From: CAYQMF01 sp964418595
Lineage (GTDB): Bacteria; Planctomycetota; UBA1135; UBA2386
Assembly (NCBI GenBank): GCA_964418595.1
Contig: CAYQMF010000183.1
Location: forward strand, 1 to 8,855
Length of the DNA: 8,855 nt
Direction of reading: 5' to 3'
Both the position numbers and the translations under genes were made by a program. Below, in pieces: positions 1-6,500 of this stretch. Each line of letters starts with the position of its first letter. Position 1 is the stretch's first letter. The notes under the pieces were generated by a model, which saw only the letters and a program-made list of their open reading frames with translations, ran no database searches and was not told the DNA's origin.

Positions 1-1139
1 AGGAGCAGCACCTTGAGGTCGACCTCGTCGCCGACGAGGAGCGCGAGCCCGGCCCCGGTCGCGGCGGTCGTGGCGCCGCCGGCGAAGGCGCGTGTCGGGC
101 GCGGGTCGTCGTGGGCCTTCACCGCGAGCACGCCGAGCGCGAGTTGCAGCGCGGCGACGGCGAACCACGCGCGGCGCGGCAGCGCGCGCAGGGCGAGCAG
201 TGCGAGCGGCCACACGAACGGCAGCAGGTACGCGCCGCGCTCGTCTTCGCCGCCGAGGATCATGATGGTGACCCCGAGGTAGATCCCGACCCCGCCCAGC
301 AGCCACCCCGCGCGCGCGCGCACCCGCGCCACGCCCAGCAGCGCGGGCGTGAGCACGCTCATCGGCAGGAAGGGGAGGAGCCACTCGTGCCACAGCGTGT
401 CGCGCCACCGCCACAGCTCGCCGACGTTGACGCGCGCGCGGTCGGTGGCGAAGTCGCCGCTGTGGTGGAGGTCGAACTTCACGCCGATCGCCGCGGCGAG
501 CCACGGCGAGGCGAGCACGCCGAGGACCAGCGTGCCGGCGACGATCGCGCCGGGCAGGAGGCTGCGCACGAACAGGCGTGGCGCGCCTTCGCCGTGCAGC
601 AGGAGCAGCGGCAGGAACGCGGCGGGCAGGAGTGCGCCGGTCGAGTGCGCGCAGAACGCGAGCGCCGCGGCGAGCCCGAAGACCACCGCGCGCAGAACCG
701 TGGGCCGCTGCGCCAGCGCCGCCGCGGCGAGCGCGGCGAGCCCGGCGAAGGCCAGGAAGTCGCCGTGCACCTCGACGATGGTCGAGAAGAACACGACCGG
801 CGCCGCGGTCGCGCACAGCGCGGTGGCCTGGCGCGCCTCGCCCACGCCAAGCCCCAGCCGCCGGCTCGCGAGGTGCAGGAGCCCGACGCCGAGCGCCATC
901 CCGAGCGCGCTCAGCAGGCGCGCCGACTCGTACAGCGTGAGCCCGAGCGGTGCGGTGACCGCGCGCATCGCTTCGACCAGCGGCAGGTACAGGAAGTGCC
1001 GCGGGTAGGACAGTTCGCCGTCGAGGACGTAGGCGAGGTAGAGGTGGCCGTCGACCTTGTAGAAGGTCTCCTGGCCGAGCGCGACGTAGACGGCGAGCGC
1101 GGCGAGGGTCGCGACCAGCGCGTCGCGGAGGTCACGCAT
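1..1139 (-). CDS. Polytopic membrane protein, probable GT-C-type glycosyltransferase (C-terminus off the left edge)
   Basis: The minus-strand frame runs from ATG at 1139 to the window edge without a stop and gives 379 residues. It is strongly hydrophobic with about ten candidate membrane helices (roughly residues 8-22, 74-92, 105-118, 127-143, 150-165, 168-182, 195-215, 255-272, 280-296, 304-340). After helix 1 comes a short loop with an acidic residue (KVDGH, D30), and a second acidic patch, VEVHGD (E123, D127), precedes a helix. This resembles the layout of GT-C enzymes (PMT/ArnT/GT39-like), which transfer sugars from lipid-linked donors on the outer face of the membrane and use an Asp in the first loop. 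A loop with RWRDTLWHEW (residues 244-253) follows helix 7. The start lies 43 bases after the stop of the upstream minus-strand gene, so co-transcription is possible; no Shine-Dalgarno is seen. That this is a membrane protein is firm. Glycosyltransferase activity is inference, and an unrelated polytopic protein is possible. Confidence 0.72.
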   Translation of the reverse strand, partial: MRDLRDALVATLAALAVYVALGQETFYKVDGHLYLAYVLDGELSYPRHFLYLPLVEAMRAVTAPLGLTLYESARLLSALGMALGVGLLHLASRRLGLGVGEARQATALCATAAPVVFFSTIVEVHGDFLAFAGLAALAAAALAQRPTVLRAVVFGLAAALAFCAHSTGALLPAAFLPLLLLHGEGAPRLFVRSLLPGAIVAGTLVLGVLASPWLAAAIGVKFDLHHSGDFATDRARVNVGELWRWRDTLWHEWLLPFLPMSVLTPALLGVARVRARAGWLLGGVGIYLGVTIMILGGEDERGAYLLPFVWPLALLALRALPRRAWFAVAALQLALGVLAVKAHDDPRPTRAFAGGATTAATGAGLALLVGDEVDLKVLL

Positions 1140-1182
1140 CGGCGCGGAGCGTAGCGCGTCGGGCCGCTCCCGCGAACTGCGA

Positions 1183-2778
1183 TCAGCGGCCGCGCCCGGG
1201 CGGCTGCGGATCCTCGCTGCGCAGGGTCAGGAGCACCGGCGCGTCGGTGCTCACGCCGTGCAGCTTCGCCGAGAACGTCACGCTGCCGCGGCGCAGCGAC
1301 GCGAACAGCGTGTAGCGGCGGTCGGCGTCGAGGCCGCGGAACGCGAACGTCCCGTCGCTGTGCACGGGCACGCGCCGGGGCGTGAGCCCGTCGGCGCCGG
1401 TGGGATCGCGCAGGGTCACCTCGACCGCGCTCGGGGCGATGCCGGCGTCGGGCAGCGCGATCCGACCCTGCAGCGTCGCGCCCGGGCGCGCGTGCAACCG
1501 GTGCAGCGCGGCGTGGATGGTGTCCGCCCGCAGCTCGAGATCGTCGCTGCAGAGTTCGTCGTGCACGAGCCGCACGAAGGCCTGCGCGCGCGGCACGCCG
1601 GCGAAGCGCGCCTGCCCGCGGCCGTCGGTGGCGACGCGCCGGCGCACCTGCGGCGCCGGCCCGTCCAATTCGACGAGCGCACCGACGATGGGCCGCTCGG
1701 CGTCGCGCACGGCGACCACGAGCACGTCGGTTGCGACGGCATCGGCACGAGCGTCGCCAGACCACGCCACGATCCCGCCGTCGGCGCGCAGCGTGACGTG
1801 GTGCGCGTCCGCGACCTCCGGCACGTGCGCGACGCCGCCTTCGACCGGCGACCACGCGAGCGCGCGCACCTCCCCGGCGCCGAGCGGCTGCAGCGTGACG
1901 ATGGCGGCGGCCGCATCCGCGCGCAGCGCCCGCCACGTCGTGGGCGGCAGGGTCGACGCGGCGCGATCCCGCGCGACGGTGATCCGCTGCCAGCGCCGCG
2001 CGCCGTGCGGGCCGCGCGTGGCGATCTCCAGGCTGCGCGCCTCGGCAGCCGCCGTCGGCCACAGGGTGAGCATGCCGTCCTCGTCGGCGGCGAGCGGCAC
2101 GCCGTGCCAGCCGTCGAGCACCGCCGCATCCAGCGCGGCGTCGGCGTCGACGCGGACGCGCCACGCCGCGGCAGTGGGCAGCGCGACCTCGACGCGTTCG
2201 CCCACGCGCACCAGGACGGCGCCCGCGGATCGCGCGCCCGCGGCGCCGCGCTCGACGAGGAGGCGATAGGCACCCGCGGGCAGGCGCAGGCTCGCGCCGG
2301 TCAGCACCCCGAGGTCGACCTCGACACCGCCGACCGCGGCGAGCGCGCGCGCGCCCGCCGCACCCGCGGGGAGCACGACCTCGGCCAACGGTTGCGCGAC
2401 GAGGCGGAGCGCATCTTCGGCGGCGAGCGCGGGGACCAGCAGGCCGAGCCCGTGCCCGCGCACGAGCACCGTCGCCGGCGAGGTCAGGTCGAGCCGGAAC
2501 TCACCGCGCGCGTCGGTCTGGGTGCGCAACGGGGCGGGCCGCGGCGCGAGGCCTTCGGCGCCCACCACGTCGTCGGTGGGGGCGCTTCTGAAGGCGAGGA
2601 CCTCGGCGTCCGCGAGGGGCGCGCCGTCCTGGCCGCGCACGAGGCCCATGCTTTGGCGCGGTGCGCGCTCCGCACCCGGCGCCTGGGCCGGCGCGGTGTT
2701 CCAGATTGCGACGCTCGCCGCGGCCAGCAGCGCGCGGATCACGCCGCGCCGACCTGGATGCCGATGCATGGGGGCCAT
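1183..2778 (-). CDS. Exported protein with carboxypeptidase-regulatory/transthyretin-like beta domains
   Basis: The call is 531 residues from ATG at 2778; an in-frame ATG at 2769 would give 528. The frame stays open far upstream, but there it only shadows the plus-strand gene. The N-terminus reads as a signal peptide: basic region with RRGVIR (residues 10-15), hydrophobic stretch ALLAAASVAIW, then TAPAQA near residue 32. The twin arginine hints at Tat export, but the motif is imperfect. Residues 43-108 form a first beta domain with the GxVRGxDGxPLAxAxV opening and TDARGEFRL. A second is at 351-430 (VRDAERPIVGALVEL, TDGRGQARF) and a third at 431-531 (LQGRIALPDAG, HSDGTFAFRGLD). These signatures belong to the CarboxypepD_reg/CnaB-like fold, usually a structural or binding module of surface proteins. 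The middle (about 140-350) is not recognised. No catalytic motif is seen, so function is unknown. It starts nose-to-nose with the divergent plus-strand gene and precedes the membrane protein gene by 43 bases. Confidence 0.8.
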   Translation of the reverse strand: MAPMHRHPGRRGVIRALLAAASVAIWNTAPAQAPGAERAPRQSMGLVRGQDGAPLADAEVLAFRSAPTDDVVGAEGLAPRPAPLRTQTDARGEFRLDLTSPATVLVRGHGLGLLVPALAAEDALRLVAQPLAEVVLPAGAAGARALAAVGGVEVDLGVLTGASLRLPAGAYRLLVERGAAGARSAGAVLVRVGERVEVALPTAAAWRVRVDADAALDAAVLDGWHGVPLAADEDGMLTLWPTAAAEARSLEIATRGPHGARRWQRITVARDRAASTLPPTTWRALRADAAAAIVTLQPLGAGEVRALAWSPVEGGVAHVPEVADAHHVTLRADGGIVAWSGDARADAVATDVLVVAVRDAERPIVGALVELDGPAPQVRRRVATDGRGQARFAGVPRAQAFVRLVHDELCSDDLELRADTIHAALHRLHARPGATLQGRIALPDAGIAPSAVEVTLRDPTGADGLTPRRVPVHSDGTFAFRGLDADRRYTLFASLRRGSVTFSAKLHGVSTDAPVLLTLRSEDPQPPGRGR

Positions 2779-2779
2779 G
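2767..2779. other. Two overlapping face-to-face start codon pairs
   Basis: Two CATG palindromes lie 9 bases apart, at 2767-2770 and 2776-2779. Each supplies an ATG on both strands, and in each case both ATGs are in frame with the two divergent genes. Whichever pair is used, there is no intergenic DNA between the genes; using 2778 and 2777 makes the genes overlap by two bases. Neither strand has a well-spaced Shine-Dalgarno before either ATG. The plus strand has GGGGG only two bases before the 2777 ATG, which is too close. Promoters would have to sit inside the neighbouring coding region. Confidence 0.75.
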
Positions 2780-4351
2780 AGACTGGTTGGTGCCAACGGG
2801 GGGAAGGGGGCGTGGTTCGCGCTGGGTCTCGCGTTCGCCGCGGGGGTCGGCGCGCAGGCGCCGTCGTTGCGGGGCGAAGTGACCCGCGCCGACGGCACGC
2901 GCGCGGCCGGGGTGGCGGTGACCTTCCACGCCGCGCGCGTGCTCGGCATCGCGGGCCTGCGCGCCGGCGCGGAGAGTGTCGACGTGTGGCAGACCTCGAC
3001 CGACGCCGACGGGAGGTTCCGCCTCGAAGTGCCGCCGAGCCTCGCGGGGACGTGCCTCGTGCAGGCGGGGCCGGAGGTCGGCGCCGCGTCGCCGGTGGTG
3101 GCCGGGCCGGCGCTGGTTCGCATCACGCTGGCGCCGGGGGCGCGTCGCGAGTTCGAGGTCCGCGGCGGGCCGGCAGGAGGATTCGAGGTGGCGTACGAAG
3201 GCCCGGGCGCGCTCGCGCCGCTGCGCCTCGCGGCGACTGGCACGCGGCTGTCGGTGCCGGCAGTGCCGGGGCACGGGGCGGTGTTGCTGACGCCATCGGG
3301 CTTCGTGTCGGCGCGCAGCGGCGAATCGTACTTGCCGGGGTCGGGGTACGACCGTGAGCGCATCCACCTGCTCGCGGTGCCGACGTCGCCGCGCAGCGTG
3401 CGGTGGGCGGCGCCGCTGCACGCACCGGTCGCGCGCCGCGGCGCGCTGACGGGGCTCTGGGGTCGCGAGACGACTGCGTGGCACGGGCAGGGGGACGACG
3501 GCACGCCGTTCGTCGCGGCCGGCGACGAGACGGGGTTCCCCGCGGCGGCGGAGGAGGCGCGTCGCGTCGAAGTGGGCGAGGGCGCGGGGCGGGCCGTGCT
3601 CATCGCGCACGCGACGGTGGAACTCGCGGGCGACGCGGTGACCTTCGCGGTGGCGGAGATGCTGGCGGTGGAGGGGAGCGAGGCTGTGTTGCCGCGGTGG
3701 GTGAGCGCCGACACGCCGCATCTCGTGATCGTGGATGACGCGCGAGGACCGCGCCTGCTGGGTGCGGGCCTGTCAGGTGCGGGAGGCTCGCTCGATGCGC
3801 ATCGCGTCGTCGGGCGCGTGCGGGCGGGCGATGGCGCGCTCGCGGCGGGGGTGACCGTGCGCGTGCGACCGCAGACGGAGGCGGGCACGCCGCCGGCGCC
3901 GGCGATCGAGGCGACGACGGGCGACGACGGTGGGTTCGTGTTGCCGGTGCGGCTGCCGCGCGGCGCGTATGAACTGTTCGCCGTCGCACCCGACAGCCGG
4001 CAGGCGCACGCGATGTTCGCGGTCGAGGGCGACGACGCGCGCATCGACGTGCAGCTCGAGGATGGCGCGCGCCTGCACGGGTTGTTGGTCGACGCGGACG
4101 GCGAGCCGGCGGCCGGAGTGCGGGTGGAACTGCTGCTCGGCGCCGATGACGTGGCGGCGAGCTTCGGTTGGCCGGAGCGGTTCGTGTTCACCGACCGGCG
4201 CGGCGAGTTCGAGTTCCGCGGGCTGCGCGAAGGCGCGGCGTACGAGATCGCGTGCGACAGCGCGGCGTACGGTGGCGTGGCGGCGAACGGCGCGACGCCA
4301 GGTGAGGGGGCGGTGCTGCTGCAGTTGCGGGCGGGGGCCGCGCCGCGGTAG
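2777..4351 (+). CDS. Exported protein with repeated carboxypeptidase-regulatory-like beta domains
   Basis: The call is 524 residues from ATG at 2777; ATG at 2768 would add three residues. The stop is TAG at 4349-4351. Residues 1-27 look like a Sec signal peptide: basic N-terminus, hydrophobic AWFALGLAFAAGVG, cleavage near GAQA. Residues 30-95 form a beta domain with LRGEVTRADGTRAAGVAV and TDADGRFRLEVP. A second module spans about 340-430 (VVGRVRAGDGALAAGVTV, TGDDGGFVLPVRLPRGAYEL), and a third spans 431-500 (LHGLLVDADGEPAAGVRVEL, TDRRGEFEFRGLREGAAYE). The pattern of G-x-V, then DG.PAAGV.V, then T-D-x-x-G-x-F, then LP.G.Y is typical of CarboxypepD_reg/CnaB-type folds. The span 120-340 is unassigned; it contains LAPGARREFEV and GLWGRETTAWHGQGDDG. 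The order of modules parallels the divergent neighbour, suggesting ancient duplication. No enzyme motif is visible, so a structural or ligand-binding surface role is inference. Confidence 0.8.
   Translation: MRLVGANGGKGAWFALGLAFAAGVGAQAPSLRGEVTRADGTRAAGVAVTFHAARVLGIAGLRAGAESVDVWQTSTDADGRFRLEVPPSLAGTCLVQAGPEVGAASPVVAGPALVRITLAPGARREFEVRGGPAGGFEVAYEGPGALAPLRLAATGTRLSVPAVPGHGAVLLTPSGFVSARSGESYLPGSGYDRERIHLLAVPTSPRSVRWAAPLHAPVARRGALTGLWGRETTAWHGQGDDGTPFVAAGDETGFPAAAEEARRVEVGEGAGRAVLIAHATVELAGDAVTFAVAEMLAVEGSEAVLPRWVSADTPHLVIVDDARGPRLLGAGLSGAGGSLDAHRVVGRVRAGDGALAAGVTVRVRPQTEAGTPPAPAIEATTGDDGGFVLPVRLPRGAYELFAVAPDSRQAHAMFAVEGDDARIDVQLEDGARLHGLLVDADGEPAAGVRVELLLGADDVAASFGWPERFVFTDRRGEFEFRGLREGAAYEIACDSAAYGGVAANGATPGEGAVLLQLRAGAAPR
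2786..2797. promoter_or_regulatory. Short palindrome just inside the plus-strand gene, possible operator
   Basis: GTTGG-TG-CCAAC is a dyad with 5-base arms and a 2-base centre. It covers codons 4-7 of the plus-strand gene and lies 8 bases upstream of the minus-strand start at 2778. Its position between the two divergent starts and their presumed promoters would suit a shared operator. A short dyad in coding sequence can easily arise by chance, so this is weak. Confidence 0.15.
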
Positions 4352-4407
4352 GCGAGAGCGAAGGTGGCGGAGGCGCGCGTGGGGGCGCGGTTTCGGGCAG
4401 GGGCTCC

Positions 4408-4434
4408 GCTCGGCGCCGCTGCGCGCCGCCGAGC
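4408..4434 (+). terminator. Candidate terminator hairpin after the plus-strand exported protein
   Basis: GCTCGGCG (4408-4415) pairs with CGCCGAGC (4427-4434) around an 11-base loop, 57 bases after the TAG stop. No U-tract follows. It is therefore either a non-canonical terminator or a 3'-end stabilising hairpin that would work alongside Rho. The position supports the call; the lack of a T-run limits it. Confidence 0.35.
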
Positions 4435-4440
4435 TGGGCG

Positions 4441-4552
4441 CGGGCTCGTTCACGGGACGGGAAAGGGGAGAGGTTGGTGCGGGTGCGCAGGCGCCCGGGG
4501 AAGTGCTCCTCCGTTCCCGTTCCCGTCCCCGTTCCCGAAGTGAACGAGCCCG
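4441..4552. repeat. 13-base perfect inverted repeat enclosing a hexamer array
   Basis: CGGGCTCGTTCAC (4441-4453) and GTGAACGAGCCCG (4540-4552) are exact reverse complements. Pairing can continue inward loosely, between the purine-rich GGGACGGGAAAGGGG after the left arm and the pyrimidine-rich hexamer array before the right arm. In RNA this would form a long hairpin about 112 nt across. It lies downstream of both convergent genes. No transposase or target duplication accompanies it. Confidence 0.7.
4512..4537 (-). repeat. CGTTCC hexamer array, predicted G-quadruplex on the minus strand
   Basis: Four tandem hexamers (CGTTCC, CGTTCC, CGTCCC, CGTTCC) end in CG. The minus strand reads as four runs of 3-4 G separated by AAC, AC and AAC, which matches the canonical G3+ N1-7 G-quadruplex rule with short loops. 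In an RNA transcribed from the FG-GAP gene this would lie in the 3' untranslated part, about 125-150 nt past the stop. Confidence 0.65.
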
Positions 4553-4557
4553 TGCCA

Positions 4558-4580
4558 GCCACGCGGCTTCGCCGCGTGGC
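4558..4580 (-). terminator. Strong hairpin, candidate terminator for the FG-GAP gene
   Basis: GCCACGCGGC (4558-4567), loop TTC, GCCGCGTGGC (4571-4580) form a perfect 10-bp stem with a 3-base loop. The hairpin sits about 82 bases past the stop of the minus-strand gene and can work in either direction. It is bracketed by the 12-base direct repeat CGAGCCCGTGCC (4545-4556 and 4580-4591). There is no T-tract, so it is not a textbook intrinsic terminator. Confidence 0.45.
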
Positions 4581-4584
4581 GAGC

Positions 4585-4631
4585 CCGTGCCCGACCGTGC
4601 CCGACCGTGCCCGACCGTGCCCGACCGTGCC
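4585..4631. repeat. GTGCCCGACC tandem repeat, about 4.5 units
   Basis: Four exact 10-base units begin at 4587, 4597, 4607 and 4617, with a partial unit to 4631 and CC just before. The period of 10 is not a multiple of three, so this is not a protein repeat. The minus strand has GGG runs every 10 bases with 7-base CACGGTC loops, just within the G3N1-7 quadruplex rule. It begins 31 bases past the FG-GAP stop. Confidence 0.85.
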
Positions 4632-4661
4632 TCCTCCCCCGCCGCGACACACCCTTCGCCC

Positions 4662-6194
4662 CTACTGCACGCGCACACCCCACCAGTTCGTCGCGTGCTC
4701 GAGGCGCGGCGTCGACGTGCCCAGATCGAACCCCTGCACGTAGAAGCTCCGGCCCGCGAGCTGCGGTGTGTTCGGGATGGGAATCCCGACACTGCCCTGC
4801 CCTTGCAAGCCGACGGTCACTGCGCCGAGCGACACCATCGACGCGAGGTCGATGTGCCAGGTGCCGAGCGAGCCGAGCGAGAACGGTTGCGGCAACAAGG
4901 CCCCACTGAGGCCGAGGGCGAAGGTCGCTCGGCGGCGACCGCGCACGTCGAGGGTGTAGGTGGCGCCGCGCGGCACGGTGAGCGCGCCCCACACCTGGCG
5001 GTGCTGGTTGAAGAACACGGCGCCGGCTTGCGCGACGAGGAAGATCGAGTCGGCGAACGCGTCGTCATCGCCGTCGCCATCGAGGTCGGCGAAGGTCATG
5101 GTCTCGATCCCTCGGCGCCAGTCGCCGTGGATCCAGCCGGGGGCCTCGCGGAAGGTGCCGCGTCCGTCGTTCAGCAGGACGGTGGGCTCGAAGATGGTCC
5201 CCGCGAAGACGAGGTCGAGGTCGCCGTCGACGTCGATGTGGCCGAAGGCGGCGGGGTAGTACGCGGTGGCGGGTACGGGCGTCGGCACCAGCGTCTGGCG
5301 CAGGCCGGTGGGTTCGTTGAGGAACAGCATCGCCTGCCCGCCCTTGAAGAACACGTCGAGGTCGCCGTCGCCGTCGACGTCGCGCAGGTAGCAGTAGTAT
5401 GCGGAGTTGGCCGGGGGGAGGGTCTGGGTGCGGAAGCGACCCGTGCCGTCGTTCCAGAGGATGCGCTTGGGCGTGAGGCCGTCGTAGGTCGTGCCGACCA
5501 CGATTTCCGGGAAGCCGTCGCCGTCCATGTCGCCGACTGCGGCGTTGCTGGCGCAGTCCGTGCCCGACGGGATCTGGGTCGCGGTGACCTCCGTGAAGTA
5601 GCCGCGGCCGTCGTTGAGCCAAAGCTCGAGTCTTCCGTAGGGCATCGGCATCCCGGTGAAGACGACATCCAAGTCACCGTCGTGATCAACGTCAGTCAGG
5701 GCGCAGCCAGTCCGGTAGTACGGCGACGAGGGGAAGCGCGAGAAGTCCAACGCAAACACTCCAACGCCCCTGTTGAGATGCACCCATGGTCGATCCGCTC
5801 CGCCATTTGCCGACGTCCAGAACGCTGCCATGACGACATCCAAGTCGCCGTCACCGTCGATGTCTCCAACAGACAGCCCGTTTGCCGTCCACGCTGTTGT
5901 CTGCGCGGGCGGGCAGGACCGGAAGGTCAGGTTGCCACGACCGTCGTTCACCAGCACCGAGAAGAGGCCCGTCAGATCCCAACTGCCGAGTTGCACAAAG
6001 TCGATGTCTCCATCGCCGTCGACGTCCGCTGGAGTGGCATGCGTGCTGAGCGCGCGCGTGATGAACAGGTCGCTGCGCGCGGAGAGGCCTGGTCCCCACT
6101 CGAGGATGGGCGCGGGAACCACCTGAGCGGCCAACGCTTGGGCACTCACCCAGGCGATGACGCCGGCCAGGAGAAGGTCTCGGGCGACTCCCAT
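4662..6194 (-). CDS. Exported FG-GAP/VCBS repeat protein, probable seven-bladed beta-propeller
   Basis: The call is 510 residues from ATG at 6194. A GTG at 6257 would add 21 residues but would bury the signal peptide, so the ATG is preferred. Residues 1-23 are a clear signal peptide (MGVARDLLLAGVIAW, cleavage near ALAA). Seven calcium-loop motifs of the DxDxDGDxD type begin near residues 57, 111, 168, 222, 272, 319 and 370, spaced 47-57 residues. Copy four ends GFPE and copy six starts with His (HIDVDGDLD). Most blades also carry LNDGxGxF after the loop. This is the integrin-alpha-like FG-GAP/VCBS propeller; seven copies fit a complete ring. Residues 400-510 form a separate beta-rich tail ending in IPNTPQLAGRSFYVQGFDL and WWGVRVQ, which I associate with secreted planctomycete proteins. 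Such proteins are extracellular and probably bind calcium and a ligand; the partner is unknown. No catalytic motif is seen. Transcription ends toward the repeat-rich spacer. Confidence 0.9.
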   Translation of the reverse strand: MGVARDLLLAGVIAWVSAQALAAQVVPAPILEWGPGLSARSDLFITRALSTHATPADVDGDGDIDFVQLGSWDLTGLFSVLVNDGRGNLTFRSCPPAQTTAWTANGLSVGDIDGDGDLDVVMAAFWTSANGGADRPWVHLNRGVGVFALDFSRFPSSPYYRTGCALTDVDHDGDLDVVFTGMPMPYGRLELWLNDGRGYFTEVTATQIPSGTDCASNAAVGDMDGDGFPEIVVGTTYDGLTPKRILWNDGTGRFRTQTLPPANSAYYCYLRDVDGDGDLDVFFKGGQAMLFLNEPTGLRQTLVPTPVPATAYYPAAFGHIDVDGDLDLVFAGTIFEPTVLLNDGRGTFREAPGWIHGDWRRGIETMTFADLDGDGDDDAFADSIFLVAQAGAVFFNQHRQVWGALTVPRGATYTLDVRGRRRATFALGLSGALLPQPFSLGSLGTWHIDLASMVSLGAVTVGLQGQGSVGIPIPNTPQLAGRSFYVQGFDLGTSTPRLEHATNWWGVRVQ

Positions 6195-6500
6195 CTTGCT
6201 AGCGAGACCTTCGTTGAAGCTCCGCTCGCATGGCGACGGTCCCGCGCCAGTGCTCACGCGCGCATGCCGTCAGGACCCGAAGGGGGGGGTCGCGTCATGT
6301 CAACCATCCTTCCGAATGTCGCCTGAGCAGTTGCTGCGAGGAGCCGTGGCTCCATCGAACGCAGGCAGACGATCACGGGGGGAGCGAATCGTCAATCCCC
6401 TAGGACGGGTGTCGCGGGTCGCGCCGATGCTCGTGCTGGCGGACGAACGAGGAGTTCGGTCCGTTGTCGGCGAACCCGGTGCTCCGTGCCCGCGCCGTCT
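6195..6500. other. Non-coding spacer between clpP and the FG-GAP gene
   Basis: These 306 bases follow the clpP stop and precede the FG-GAP start, both on the minus strand. They hold a perfect GGAGCC-GT-GGCTCC dyad (6340-6353), which might serve as a clpP 3' hairpin although it is about 148 bases past the stop. There is an 8-G run (6282-6289), and two minus-strand TTGAC hexamers occur at 6390-6395 and 6298-6303. The plus-strand open frame crossing the region continues antisense through clpP and is not credible. Confidence 0.55.
6298..6303 (-). promoter_or_regulatory. Possible -35 element (TTGACA) for the FG-GAP gene
   Basis: The minus strand reads an exact TTGACA at 6303-6298, rare in such GC-rich DNA, about 104 bases before the ATG at 6194. 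A second TTGACG is at 6395-6390. Neither is followed by a recognisable TANNNT at 16-18 bases; the hexamers at 17 bases are TCGGGT and TCGTCT. So only half of a promoter is supported. Confidence 0.22.

Larger units (their letters stand above)
4352..4661. other. Repeat- and hairpin-rich spacer between convergent genes
   Basis: This 310-base region lies between the stop of the plus-strand exported protein (4351) and the stop of the minus-strand FG-GAP protein (4662). I see no credible gene in it. Open frames crossing it are low-complexity and read through tandem repeats. It holds an 8-base-arm hairpin (4408-4434), a 13-base inverted repeat enclosing a hexamer array (4441-4552), a 10-bp hairpin (4558-4580), a 12-base direct repeat CGAGCCCGTGCC (4545-4556 and 4580-4591) and a 10-base tandem array (4585-4631). 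Its likely role is bidirectional transcript end and processing. Confidence 0.7.

Noticed and set aside
111..1154. Long plus-strand open frame (347 codons) opposite the membrane protein
   Set aside because: It has an Arg/Glu/Gln-rich shadow composition with no domain, while the opposite strand gives a coherent set of membrane helices.
1258..3357. 699-codon plus-strand open frame
   Set aside because: It runs antisense through one exported-protein gene and out of frame through the other. Composition is charged and low-complexity, as expected of a high-GC shadow.
2779..4191. Upstream extension of the minus-strand exported protein to over 1000 residues
   Set aside because: The added part is antisense to the plus-strand gene and lacks protein character. 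The signal peptide sits at the start called at 2778.
4585..4631. CRISPR-like array
   Set aside because: The 10-base units are contiguous without spacers; this is a simple tandem repeat and no cas genes are present.
6282..6289. Run of eight G as a possible frameshift site
   Set aside because: It lies upstream of the FG-GAP start, outside any called gene. The sequence before it shows no continuation of a coding region.
3930..6326. 798-codon plus-strand open frame
   Set aside because: It is antisense to the FG-GAP gene, whose repeated calcium motifs are unmistakable, and it reads through intergenic tandem repeats.
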